A stretch of 64,000 nucleotides of DNA from Actinobaculum sp. 313 (GTDB lineage: Bacteria; Actinomycetota; Actinomycetes; Actinomycetales; Actinomycetaceae), in contig NZ_CP029033.1 in the NCBI RefSeq assembly GCF_003073475.1, positions 124,001 through 188,000 of the forward strand, in the 5' to 3' direction. The notes beneath the pieces are model-generated. The model made no database searches. It was not told the origin of the DNA and saw nothing but the letters and a program-made list of their open reading frames with translations. Positions 46,520-54,686 of the stretch are shown here, one piece after another. How positions within the stretch are numbered: position 1 is the first letter of the stretch; each line of letters starts with the position of its first letter. The position numbers and the translations under genes are program-made.

Positions 46520-47346
46520 GGCACAGGTCGGCCTCGAGGCGGTTGGGAAGGTAACTGCGACAACGAAACACAAGGGCCGTGGCTCCTTTTCCGCCGCCCG
46601 TATGCGGAACCTGGATCATCCGATTCGGATCTGTTCCCGTTTCCGCGTTCTGGTGGCCGGGGACTTCGCCGCTGCAGTCCCCGGCCACCCACATGCACCC
46701 GCCCGGCAACGGGTGTGCGGTGGTGGGTTGCGATGGCAGGCTGCGGCGACGGACGGGTTGCGGTGGTGCGGTCGGCGCGGTCGATCATGAACCCGAGACG
46801 GTAGGCCGCGCCGGGTGTATGGGCAAGAGGTGCTGGACCATGTAAGGAGCTGGCAGGTGTGCGGGAGCCGTGCCTGGTTGCGGGCGGGAGGCACATTCCG
46901 GTGGCAGCGGGCTAGGCTCGCCGCAGGAACAGCGAAGGAACTGCGAAGGAACTGCGACAGGGTGGCTGGCGTACCAGCGGCTGTCCTCGCCGTCGGATTC
47001 CGGAATGCTGGAAAGAGCGTGGGCTTGGCGCAGTTGAAAGCGTGGGCTCAGCGCAGTTGAAGTTGAAGTCGAATCCCGGAATGCTGGGAAGACGGGCCGG
47101 ACTCACCTCAACCTGGAATCCGAGAGCTGTCTAGTCCCGGAATGCTGGGAAGACGTTCTACCCAGACGATCAGCCACCGGCCGAGAGGCGCCAAATCCCG
47201 GTATGCTGAGAGAACCGGGCCAGAATCGTTCCCATGGGCGGACGTACCTGTTACCTGTGGGTGGTAGCGTCGTCGCGGCATACACGTGCGAGACGGCCGG
47301 AAAACAAACGACCGAATCAAAGGATCGGACAACGAAGGAGTCGACC
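46520..47346. other. Long intergenic region before garK
   Basis: About 830 bp. No conserved gene; its second half carries four interspersed short repeats (46997-47214). AAGGAG at 47335-47340 belongs to garK. The frame that extends garK upstream to 47203 runs through repeat sequence and is not supported. Confidence 0.5.
46997..47214. repeat. Four interspersed 22-bp repeats, mostly at 60-61 bp period
   Basis: Copies begin at 46997, 47072, 47133 and 47193, with core tcccggaatgctgggaagac in the second and third and single changes in the others. The core can fold as a short hairpin (TCCC / GGGA). Sequences between copies are unrelated to each other. Confidence 0.65.
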
Positions 47347-48486
47347 GTGAAGATTGTGTGTGCACCAGACAGTTTCAAAGAATCCATGAGTGCGGCCGAA
47401 GCCGCCGCCGCGTTGGCGGAGGGGGTGCACCGGGTCCTGCCCGAGGCGGAATGCGTGGAGATTCCCATGGCCGATGGTGGCGAGGGCTTCACCGAATCGC
47501 TGGCGGACGCCCTGGGTGCGCAGCGGTTGCAAGTGCCACTGCGGAACGGGCTCGGTGAAGATGCCGTCGGTATCATTGCCGCTACCGATAACCGGGCCAT
47601 TTTGGAAGTGGCCGAGGCGGTGGGCCTGGGCATGGTGGAGCCAGAGCGCCGCCGAATCCGTGAGATGACCACGTATGGCGTGGGTCAACTCATTATCACC
47701 GCACTGGATGCAGGGGTGACGGAAATCCTCGTGGGGCTCGGCGGCTCTGGGACCAACGACGGCGGCGCCGGAATGTTGCGCGCTCTTGGCGTCCGTCTTC
47801 TTGACGCCGACGGCGCAGAACTGGACGGCAGCCCGTCGTCGTTAACCCGACTCGCCGCCATAGACGCCTCCGGCTTGGATCCGCGGATCCAGACGACGCG
47901 AATCCGTGTGGCCTGCGACGTCGATAATCCTTTGTTGGGTGAGCGTGGAGCGTCGGCGATCTACGGGCCGCAAAAAGGTGCCACACCCGAAGACGTGCAG
48001 TACTTGGACGGAGCCTTGCGAAATCTTGCAGACGTGGCCGGGCACCTGGACGGCCCGGCTTTGGCGGCCGGCGCGGGTGCGGCGGGAGGGCTGGGCTATG
48101 CCTTCACGGCCTTCTTGGGTGCGCAGCTCGAATCGGGTATTGATCTGGTCATCGAAACGGTGGGCCTGCGCGAGGCCATGGAAGGTGCCGATCTGGTTCT
48201 CACTGGGGAAGGCGCCATGGACCGGCAGACTCTCATGGGAAAGACCCTTTCGGGGGTCGCCCGCGCCGCTCAGCCCGCCGGGGTGCCGATTATCGCCTTC
48301 GCCGGGAAACTGGGTGAGGGCGTTGCGGAGCTGTACGATCACGGTTTCGTCGGGCTCATCCCGACCGTGGCCGGTGTGTGTACCTTGGATGAGGCATTGG
48401 CAGCTGGTCGGGATAACCTGGCCGATGCTGCCGAGCGGACGATGCGGCTGCTGCGAGTGGGTGCCGGGCTGAGGGCGCTGAGGTAG
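47347..48486 (+). CDS. garK: Glycerate 2-kinase
   Basis: 379 residues of the GlxK/GarK family. KIVCAPDSFKESMSAAEAA is the N-terminal signature; PMADGGEGFTESL, GLGGSGTNDGGAGMLRALG and VLTGEGAMDRQTLMGK are the conserved substrate and ATP regions. It phosphorylates D-glycerate from garR to 2-phosphoglycerate, which enters glycolysis. GTG 47347 is chosen because of AAGGAG 6 nt upstream and because KIVCAPDSF is the family's beginning. It completes the pathway encoded from 40040 onward. Confidence 0.93.
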   Translation: MKIVCAPDSFKESMSAAEAAAALAEGVHRVLPEAECVEIPMADGGEGFTESLADALGAQRLQVPLRNGLGEDAVGIIAATDNRAILEVAEAVGLGMVEPERRRIREMTTYGVGQLIITALDAGVTEILVGLGGSGTNDGGAGMLRALGVRLLDADGAELDGSPSSLTRLAAIDASGLDPRIQTTRIRVACDVDNPLLGERGASAIYGPQKGATPEDVQYLDGALRNLADVAGHLDGPALAAGAGAAGGLGYAFTAFLGAQLESGIDLVIETVGLREAMEGADLVLTGEGAMDRQTLMGKTLSGVARAAQPAGVPIIAFAGKLGEGVAELYDHGFVGLIPTVAGVCTLDEALAAGRDNLADAAERTMRLLRVGAGLRALR

Positions 48487-48490
48487 GCGT

Positions 48491-48565
48491 GGGGCTGGAC
48501 GGGCTGCAGTAGAGCGGGGCTGGACGGGCTGCGCTAGAGCGAGGCTGGACGGGCTGCGCCAGAGC
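48491..48565. repeat. 25-bp tandem repeat, three units
   Basis: Units share ggctggacgggctgc followed by a variable (a/g)(g/c)(t/c)(a)agagc. A gcgttagggaacggtg motif follows twice (about 48570 and 48617). Confidence 0.75.
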
Positions 48566-48774
48566 GGGGCGTTAGGGAACGGTGCCGACGCCGTCGATAA
48601 TCGCGAGCATAAGCGGTGCGTTAGGGAACGGTGGAGAGGACTGCGGAAGAGCGCCGCACGGAGCGGTGGAAAGCGCCGCGGAAGGTATGCCTGTTCGGCG
48701 CCTATGGATTCATTCCGTGTTTTTCGGCAGAGTCCGAGTTTTTCACGGAGATGTACAAGCAACGAGGAGTGGAT

Positions 48775-48923
48775 CCATAGTCTGCGCAACAGGGATCCGG
48801 CTGGTTGCGATGATGCTCCTTAGGCTTATGAGGGCCATAGTCCCTGCAACAGGGAACCGGCAGAGAAGATCATCTGTGAGCTGGCGAGAATCAACCATAG
48901 TCTGCACAACAGGGAACCGGCAG
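48775..48923. repeat. Three interspersed repeats of about 28 bp at exactly 60-bp period
   Basis: Copies start at 48775, 48835 and 48895 and read ccatagtctgc..caacaggga.ccggc with a few differences (the middle copy has ccatagtccctgcaacaggg). About 31 bp of unrelated sequence separates them. Size and period resemble a small CRISPR array, but repeats are imperfect, only three exist, and no cas gene is in the window. Confidence 0.5.
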
Positions 48924-48925
48924 CC

Positions 48926-49022
48926 AGCGTGGGAGGCTGGTCAGCTGGCTGCGCCGTCGGGCCGTGGAGATGCCGGGAGGTAGCGTGGGTGGCTGGTCAG
49001 CTGGCTGCGCCGTCGGGCCGTG
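48926..49022. repeat. 41-bp direct repeat, two copies
   Basis: 48926-48966 and 48982-49022 differ at one position (agcgtgggaggctgg versus agcgtgggtggctgg), and both end in cgtcgggccgtg. Copy two runs directly into the hairpin element at 49022. Confidence 0.8.
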
Positions 49023-49090
49023 AGAAGTGTAGGGTTTTGCAAGAAGTGGAGCGAATAACCCGACCTTTCTTGAAAAACCCTCCATTTCTC
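49022..49090. repeat. Long-hairpin element, left copy
   Basis: GAGAAGTGTAGGGTTTT (49022-49038) pairs with AAAACCCTCCATTTCTC (49074-49090) with 3 mismatches in 17; inner arms CAAGAA and TTCTTG extend the stem. A related element is at 51174-51241. The two bracket the YezG-like and SUKH genes. Confidence 0.65.
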
Positions 49091-49474
49091 GTAACATCGC
49101 CTAGCTCTGCACCGCGCATCGCCTAGCACCAGGAATCGCCTAGGTCACCACCATACATTGCATCGTTCTACGCCGCGCAATGCATGTTTACGTGATTGGC
49201 GCGGCGAAGCGGGCGCAATAGTAAGGACCTAACGGGGTGTATGGCCCGGGGAGTTGGTGATCGCGGTGGTTACCGTGATCATGAACCGGGCGACGGCGAA
49301 GACATGAGCTGCATCGTCGACTAAGGTACGAACTGGATCGACGACCAAGGCATGAACCGAAACGACAACCAAGGCATGAACCGGGCGACGACTAAGGTGT
49401 GGGCTCATGCCGTGACTGCGCGTCGATCCGCCGTCGTGGGATACGCGAGGAGAAGGAAGAGCCCTTCGAGGGGC

Positions 49475-49915
49475 TCATCGATTCTGCAGCATCCATTCGG
49501 GGGTTGCCCGGGGATCGCGGGGGAAGAATTGCAATTCGTCTGCAACATCTTGGGAGGTATATGGCGGGTTGAGGATGGGCTCATGATCGTAGTCGAAGTC
49601 GGAGCTGAGCTGGTAGTCCCGCTTGTTCATGGTGAACAGACCCTTGGTCCACGCCCCGCCACCGGGCCGAGCCATGGCAACGCGGACCTGCGCGGCGTGC
49701 TCAATGATTTCCCGCGGAACGGTGTTCTCCTCCCAGCCGCCGCGGCGTAGCAGCCTGGAGGAACGCAGAGCGCGAGTCTGCGCGGCGATGCGCTTACCGA
49801 CGGCTTGCAACTCAATTGACACCTCCTCCACGCGGGCGGAACGCATCCAGTTGGCGCAGGCACTGGAGAGCGCCTCGATTGCCTGCATTTGTGTTTCAAA
49901 GGACCATTCACTCAT
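49475..49915 (-). CDS. YezG/DUF600-like immunity-type protein
   Basis: 146 residues from ATG 49915 (MSEWSFETQMQAIEAL). The C-terminal half (GGAWTKGLFTMNKRDYQLSSDFDYDHEPIL, then DVADELQFFPRDPRATPEWM) resembles YezG-family proteins, which neutralise C-terminal nuclease domains of LXG/T7SS toxins in firmicutes. The assignment rests on the Trp and Tyr/Asp pattern and is moderate. No cognate nuclease toxin is adjacent, so it may be an orphan immunity gene. An in-frame extension upstream to 49981 is unlikely. Confidence 0.62.
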   Translation of the reverse strand: MSEWSFETQMQAIEALSSACANWMRSARVEEVSIELQAVGKRIAAQTRALRSSRLLRRGGWEENTVPREIIEHAAQVRVAMARPGGGAWTKGLFTMNKRDYQLSSDFDYDHEPILNPPYTSQDVADELQFFPRDPRATPEWMLQNR

Positions 49916-50151
49916 AGGTATTACCTCAATGCTGTTCTGGACTGAGCACATTTGCTGTCTCCATGCGAAACAATACTGCATGCGTCAAAACGAACCAAAA
50001 CAAACGGGTGGATAGCGCTTGTTAAACGGGCGAATATCACTTGTTCGGGGATGCAGGTGGGCAGTCATGGCGCTGTGCGTGCCAGCGTTACTGTCGGTGT
50101 GATGCGGCAGGTCCCATTCGCTGGACATCCATGCCACGGCGCACAGCAGCG

Positions 50152-50793
50152 CTACCCTTCCGCCTCTTCGATGATGATGCGTCGGGTCTGATAACCTTTC
50201 TCGCCGGGCAGCGGTTTTGGCGGAAGACCGTTTCGCTCGCGGAGCCGGTGGAGTGCGCGCCGGTTGTATTCGAGCATTGCCATGTAAAAGTCGTGGAAGT
50301 CGGTGTATTGGTCGATGAGTTTGTCGGCGAACCAGACGACGGCGCCTGCACCTGGGGTTTCGGGTTTACCCATGAGAAAAATGTCGATGTCAGTGGCTGA
50401 TGCGGCGATTGGGAAATAGTCGACGATGGGGATGTCATCTGCTGCCAATGCGTCAGTGGTTTCCGGAAGACCGAGGATGGACTGGGTACGTTGGTACAGA
50501 GGGCCGTCGGTGAGCTCACTGGTGGAGAATATTGCGACGTCGTGATGGAAGTTAGGCCAGCCGTTGGCGGCCAGCAGGAAGGTGCGGTAGGAAGCGGGAA
50601 GTTGGAAGCCGAGGTGCATCTCGGCCGCGATGACCTCATCTTCGGTGGCGTGTACCTTCGGCAAGGAGCGGTCTAGCTGGCTGCGCCCCTCGGCCTCTAT
50701 CTGCTCCAAGTAGATTAGACATCCCAGGCCGATGTACTCCGGCCAGCCGATTCGGCTGTTCTGGGAAGTGCTGGCATTTTCTGGCGTTGTCAT
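50152..50793 (-). CDS. SMI1/KNR4 (SUKH) family immunity-type protein
   Basis: 213 residues. The SUKH core is recognisable: IAAEMHLGFQLPASYRTFLLAANGWPNF, followed by IVDYFPIAASATDIDIFLMGK and a C-terminal helix. SUKH proteins are widespread immunity proteins of contact-dependent and T7SS toxins, mostly nucleases. AGGAA precedes ATG 50793. It sits between the YezG-like gene and the DUF1023 locus, on the opposite strand to the latter. The toxin it answers to is not identifiable. Confidence 0.8.
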   Translation of the reverse strand: MTTPENASTSQNSRIGWPEYIGLGCLIYLEQIEAEGRSQLDRSLPKVHATEDEVIAAEMHLGFQLPASYRTFLLAANGWPNFHHDVAIFSTSELTDGPLYQRTQSILGLPETTDALAADDIPIVDYFPIAASATDIDIFLMGKPETPGAGAVVWFADKLIDQYTDFHDFYMAMLEYNRRALHRLRERNGLPPKPLPGEKGYQTRRIIIEEAEG

Positions 50794-50897
50794 GTGTTAT
50801 TCCTGGTGTTCTGTTGGCGCACGGTGTAACCCGGCGTTGATATGCGCTTCGAGAGCAAGGACCTTCCTGCACTGCGGAAGCTTGCCGAACAGGTTCC

Positions 50898-51063
50898 GGA
50901 TAGCAAGGAGTCTCTGGATAGCAAAGAGTCTCTGGATAGCAAGGAGTCGTTGGCCGGATCCTTCCTGTACTGTGGGGGGCTTGCCGCTGCGGGGGCTCCC
51001 CAACAAAGTAATGGGCTTGCCGCTGCGGGGGCTCCCCAACAAAGTAATGGGCTTGCCGCTGCG
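50898..51063. repeat. Two adjacent tandem repeats (18 bp x3; 36 bp x2.4)
   Basis: 50898-50951: three units of ggatagcaaggagtctct with single changes. 50977-51063: two identical 36-bp units beginning gggcttgccgctgcgggggc and ending caacaaagtaat, plus 15 bp of a third. Confidence 0.85.
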
Positions 51064-51173
51064 CGAACTTGCCGCTGGTGCCGATCAGATCGGCGGGGCC
51101 TTGGGTGACCTTGCTGTACTGTACCGCAGGGCACGCCGCTGCGGAAGCTTGCCTTTAGGCGGGCCGGGTCGGT

Positions 51174-51241
51174 GAGAAGTGTCGGGTTTATTTGGAAGTG
51201 TCGTGAGAAAGGCGAAGTTTCTTGAAATTCCCGACACTTCT
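51174..51241. repeat. Long-hairpin element, right copy
   Basis: AGAAGTGTCGGG (51175-51186) and CCCGACACTTCT (51230-51241) are perfect 12-bp arms. The outer sequence gtgagaagtgt and the internal tttcttgaaa match the left copy at 49022. A long hairpin is expected in RNA or single-stranded DNA. Confidence 0.7.
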
Positions 51242-51330
51242 TGAGCGGGCGTGGCTTGAGCGGGCGTGGCTTGAGCGGGCGTGGCTTGAGCGGGCGTGGC
51301 TTGAGCGGGCATGGCTTGAGCGGGCTTGAC
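51241..51330. repeat. 15-bp minisatellite, six units
   Basis: Unit ttgagcgggcgtggc; four units are identical, the fifth and sixth carry changes (ttgagcgggcatggc, ttgagcgggcttgac). It starts at the end of the right-hand hairpin element. Confidence 0.9.
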
Positions 51331-51620
51331 TTGGGCGGTACGTGGCGTGCTCGGGCTGAGGTCAAGTGCCGACCCGGTACGTGGCGTGCGCAGGCCGGGG
51401 TCAGCTGCTGACTAGAAGAGGCGGTGTGTGCGGGCGGAGGTTGGTGTACGGGCTTTCTGGTGTGGCTGCGTGCGATTGGCATGATGTTCGCCTTGTCTGG
51501 CGTGCCCGTGACCCGGGAATTTGTGTTGTAGGTCATGGCGGGGGTAGGCTACGGGTAATTTAATCATGCTTGCCGGATTCGGGTTCTCACTGATCGGCCT
51601 GAGATGAAGGAGTCTAGATC

Positions 51621-53246
51621 ATGCCGACGCTCGCGGAGATCATCACGTGGCGAAGTGGGCCGTTGCGGGACGCAAGTCGCGTGCTGCAGAGTGCCGCGAA
51701 TCGGTATGGGGAAGTGGCGGAAGCCCTCGCTGGTTATGTTAACGATGACGAGACCTTTGTGGGTGTGACTGCGGATGCGGAAGCTGCATCGCGGCGGGCC
51801 TTGGTTGATGACATGGGTGATATGCAGCGGATTCTAGAGAAGGCTGCCAATGATTTCACTGCGGTGGCAGATGCGGTTGATGAGGTGGTAGAGGATGCGG
51901 AGGATGTTCGCCAGTATGTGAATGAGCTTCGTTCCAATGCCGAGATGACTGAGACGGATGTGCAGGCAATGTCTCAGAATGGCAGGGGACGTTGTAGTTC
52001 TAAGGGCGAGGCGATTATTACGGCGTTGCGGAATGTATATGCGGAGTTGGGCGGGTTGCAGGAGGCAGGGGAGAAGCCGAGCGCTGCGATACTCTCGCAC
52101 GGTGTATCTGCTCCGAAGAAGGGGTGGACTGTTGAGGAGGTCAATGATTGGTGGACGTCGCTATCACGGGAGGAGCAGGAGACGATTATCACGAGTCATC
52201 CGGAGTGGATCGGCAACTTGAATGGGATCCCGGTTGATGACCGGCATGATGCGAATTGCAATCGGATCGACGGTCTCTTGGCGGAGGTGACTCCCCAGTT
52301 TGAAGCAAAGCAGCGGGAATTGGATCAATACTTGGATAGTGCTACTGATCCGGACCCGAACGTGTTGAGAACTCTTTCGCTGGAAGTGGAGCATCTACGG
52401 GATAAGAAGGAGGGGCTGGAGGCGCTGCAGCAGGCGTTTGCAGATGATGATGGTGACCATAAGTTGGTGAGTTTGGATGCGACGTCGGGGGATCATTTGC
52501 GGGCGGTGGTGGCAATTGGTGATGTGGATCGGGCGGACCGCGTGATGGTACATACTCCGGGGATGACCTCAACGGTTAGGGGTACGTTGGCGACAGAGTC
52601 CGGCGAGTGGGGTAGTGGCGTGCAGGATGTGCAGAACGTCTTGGATGAAGGGTACAGACAGTTGGAACATGAGGGTCGTGATGAGCAGGTGGCGGGCGTG
52701 GTGTTTTTGGGGTATGACGCCCCGCAGTGGAGTGAGTTGCTGACGGGGAACTCGGTGGCTCTGAGTAACAGTGCGAAGGAGGGTGGTGCGAATCTAGCCG
52801 GGTTGCTGGAGGGGATTCAGGCCACGCATGAGGGAGACTTATTCATGGTGGCGTCGGGACATTCGTATGGGTCGACGGTCACGGGGTATGCACTGCGGCA
52901 GTCCACGGTTGCCGACGAGGTGATGGTGATGGGTTCACCAGGGATTACAACCACGCAGAACAAGGATCTGAATATGGTGCCCGGTCATGTCAATGTCGGC
53001 GAGGCGCACGGCTTTGACTTCGGTGGTGATGGCGATCTTGTGGCTGATCTGGGTCGGTTTGGTGGTGATCCGAGCGATTCGCGGGAGTTCAACAGGATTG
53101 GTACGGATGAGTGGACGAGTCCGGAGGGGGTGGAATACACGGATTCGAAGAAACATTCGCAGTATTACGGTGTGGGGCGGACTTCGACATATGACCAAGG
53201 GAGCGTGTTGATCGGGAATGGCGTGGTTGCCGGGGCGGAGGGGTGA
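51621..53246 (+). CDS. DUF1023-type alpha/beta hydrolase with helical T7SS-like N-terminus
   Basis: 541 residues. Residues 1-125 form a helical bundle with coiled-coil character (ITWRSGPLRDASRVLQSAANRY, MGDMQRILEKAANDF), like export modules of T7SS substrates. A second helical region (150-280) leads to the DUF1023 hydrolase: DRVMVHTPGMTSTV, VAGVVFLGYDAPQW, then the nucleophile elbow ASGHSYGST with Ser415, and DSKKHSQYYG with the predicted catalytic His512. Actinobacterial DUF1023 proteins are often adjacent to ESX genes. No signal peptide is present, consistent with T7SS export (inference). A lipase or esterase activity is plausible. The stop overlaps a lipoprotein gene, and the C-terminus is duplicated at 54761. 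Confidence 0.82.
   Translation: MPTLAEIITWRSGPLRDASRVLQSAANRYGEVAEALAGYVNDDETFVGVTADAEAASRRALVDDMGDMQRILEKAANDFTAVADAVDEVVEDAEDVRQYVNELRSNAEMTETDVQAMSQNGRGRCSSKGEAIITALRNVYAELGGLQEAGEKPSAAILSHGVSAPKKGWTVEEVNDWWTSLSREEQETIITSHPEWIGNLNGIPVDDRHDANCNRIDGLLAEVTPQFEAKQRELDQYLDSATDPDPNVLRTLSLEVEHLRDKKEGLEALQQAFADDDGDHKLVSLDATSGDHLRAVVAIGDVDRADRVMVHTPGMTSTVRGTLATESGEWGSGVQDVQNVLDEGYRQLEHEGRDEQVAGVVFLGYDAPQWSELLTGNSVALSNSAKEGGANLAGLLEGIQATHEGDLFMVASGHSYGSTVTGYALRQSTVADEVMVMGSPGITTTQNKDLNMVPGHVNVGEAHGFDFGGDGDLVADLGRFGGDPSDSREFNRIGTDEWTSPEGVEYTDSKKHSQYYGVGRTSTYDQGSVLIGNGVVAGAEG
52998..53128 (+). repeat. 131-bp direct repeat, copy in the hydrolase gene
   Basis: Identical to 54761-54891. Beyond it, similarity continues with scattered changes through the hydrolase stop and into the first part of the following lipoprotein gene, in all about 300 bp. 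Confidence 0.9.
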
Positions 53247-53893
53247 TGGTGCGGCGCCTGCGGTACCTTGTTGGCTCTCTTCTCGTGTTAGGAGCGTGTA
53301 TGTCTGGGTGTGCTGATTTTTCGGAGCGGTATTACGGGCGGACGGATGAGTATTTGCCTGCTCGGGAAGTGCCCTATAGCGAGGCGCGGCGGGAAGCGAT
53401 CCTGTTGCTCTTAGAGTTGCAGCAGACGCTGACGGACGAGTTCGACGTGGGGGAGTGGACCCCACCTTCCTTAGGCGGGCGACGTCAGGTGGGGAGGTCG
53501 GATTCGGGGTGTCCGGCGGGGACTGTGCGGGAGACGTGGTCGTTGGCGACGGCGGGGCCGCTGACGGAGGAGACGTGGCCGCAGGCCGTGGACCGGTTCA
53601 CCGAGATCCTCACTCCGCTAGGGTTCGGCAAACCGATTGACATCGCGGTGGCGAAAGACACTCCCAATGTTCTTTTTGTGAATGAAGAAACTGGTGTCCA
53701 GGTGGACTTTGGCTACAACAAAGCGACTGCGGTCAGGGTGACAACTGGCTGTGTGCGCGGTAAGTGGTCGCAGGACTGGCCCGCGGGTACCGAGGTGATC
53801 CCAGAGGAGCTGCGCACCACGGGCCGGGCCATCCACAGTGGTGAACCGGAAGAATGGGCACCGTATGTTGTGCCGACCGAAGACACGGAATGA
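53246..53893 (+). CDS. Lipoprotein of the hydrolase locus, paralogue 1
   Basis: 215 residues, lipobox MSGC. The mature protein starts DFSERYYGRTDEYLPAREVPYSEARREAILLL and contains DSGCPAGTVRETWSLATAGPLT, ETWPQAVDRFTEIL, TTGCVRGKWSQDWPAG and EELRTTGRAIHSGEPEEW; the two cysteines could form a disulfide outside the cell. It resembles LppA-type actinobacterial lipoproteins. ATG 53246 overlaps the hydrolase TGA, so one lipoprotein is made per hydrolase mRNA. An immunity role is hypothesised from this arrangement. Confidence 0.78.
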   Translation: MVRRLRYLVGSLLVLGACMSGCADFSERYYGRTDEYLPAREVPYSEARREAILLLLELQQTLTDEFDVGEWTPPSLGGRRQVGRSDSGCPAGTVRETWSLATAGPLTEETWPQAVDRFTEILTPLGFGKPIDIAVAKDTPNVLFVNEETGVQVDFGYNKATAVRVTTGCVRGKWSQDWPAGTEVIPEELRTTGRAIHSGEPEEWAPYVVPTEDTE

Positions 53894-53997
53894 GATCCCA
53901 TGCATTCCGCACCGTTGTCTCACGTTGCGCCCATGGCCGTGGTGCTGGGCGTGTGGTCTGCCATGCATACCCCTGGCGTAGTAGCAGGTGCTGAGCA

Positions 53998-54686
53998 ATG
54001 ACTGTGCAGTGTGCTCTTCTCCGGTCCAGTGGTGCGGGGCGGCATCGGTGTCGTGGTGTGGTCATCGTCTGTCTGGTGGCTGGTTCCCTGCTCGCGGCGT
54101 GTGCTGATTTTTCGGAGCGGTATTACGGGCGGACGGATGAGTATTTGCCCGCGCGCGAGGTGCCGTATGCGGAGGCGCGGCGGGAAGCGATTCTGCTGTT
54201 GATGCGTTTGCAGCAGACGTTGAGCGATGAGTTCGGCGTGGGGGAATGGGCACCGCCACCGTTGGGGGGCGTCTCGCAGGTTGATACGTCGGATTCGGGG
54301 TGTCCGGCGGGGACGGTCCGGGAACGTTGGGCCTTGGCGACGGCGGGCCCGCTCACGGGGAGACGTGGCCGCAGGCGGTGGACCGGTTTGCGGAGATCCT
54401 CACGCCGTTGGGGTTTGGTGGTCCGGTGGACACGACGGTGCGGGCGGAGGATCGTACGGTGGTGTTTTTTAATGAGGAGACGGGCGAACAAGTGGAGCTG
54501 GGGTCGTATAAGCGGACTTTGGCGATGGTGAGTACGGGGTGTGTGCATGGTGAGTGGTCGCAGGATTGGCCGGAGGGTACCGAGGTGATCCCGGATGAGT
54601 TGCGGACCACGGGTCGGGCGATCCGCAGTGGGGAACCGGAAGAGTGGGCACCCTACAGTCCGCCGAGCGACGGGGGTGGGGACTGA
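53998..54686 (+). pseudogene. Lipoprotein of the hydrolase locus, paralogue 2, one frameshift
   Basis: Signal peptide with lipobox LLAAC, then the family core DFSERYYGRTDEYLPAREVPY. The first frame is lost after ATAGPLTG; the rest (GETWPQAVDRFAEILTPLGF through RAIRSGEPEEWAPYSPPSD) is in another frame ending at 54686. Adding a G to the run 54357-54360 restores ACG-GGG-GAG-ACG, matching the paralogues' LTEETWPQAVDRF, and gives 229 residues. Its stop overlaps the start of the orphan hydrolase tail. Confidence 0.78.

Larger units (their letters stand above)
48487..49474. other. Repeat-rich intergenic region between garK and the immunity-type genes
   Basis: Nearly 1 kb with no supported gene. It contains five different repeat arrays or elements, listed separately. 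The reading frames across it are repeat by-products. Confidence 0.55.
50794..51620. other. Repeat-rich region upstream of the DUF1023 operon
   Basis: About 830 bp with no supported gene: 18-bp and 36-bp tandem repeats, a hairpin element and a 15-bp minisatellite, then about 290 bp of unique sequence that should hold the promoter. AAGGAG at 51607-51612 serves ATG 51621. Confidence 0.55.

Noticed and set aside
46997-47214. A functional CRISPR array
   Set aside because: Only four imperfect short repeats with unequal spacing (75, 61, 60) and no cas genes in the window.
48487-48983. Plus-strand and minus-strand ORFs across the post-garK repeats, including a 315-aa minus-strand frame (47842-48789)
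   Set aside because: The long minus-strand frame is antisense to garK, and the rest is repeat-driven.
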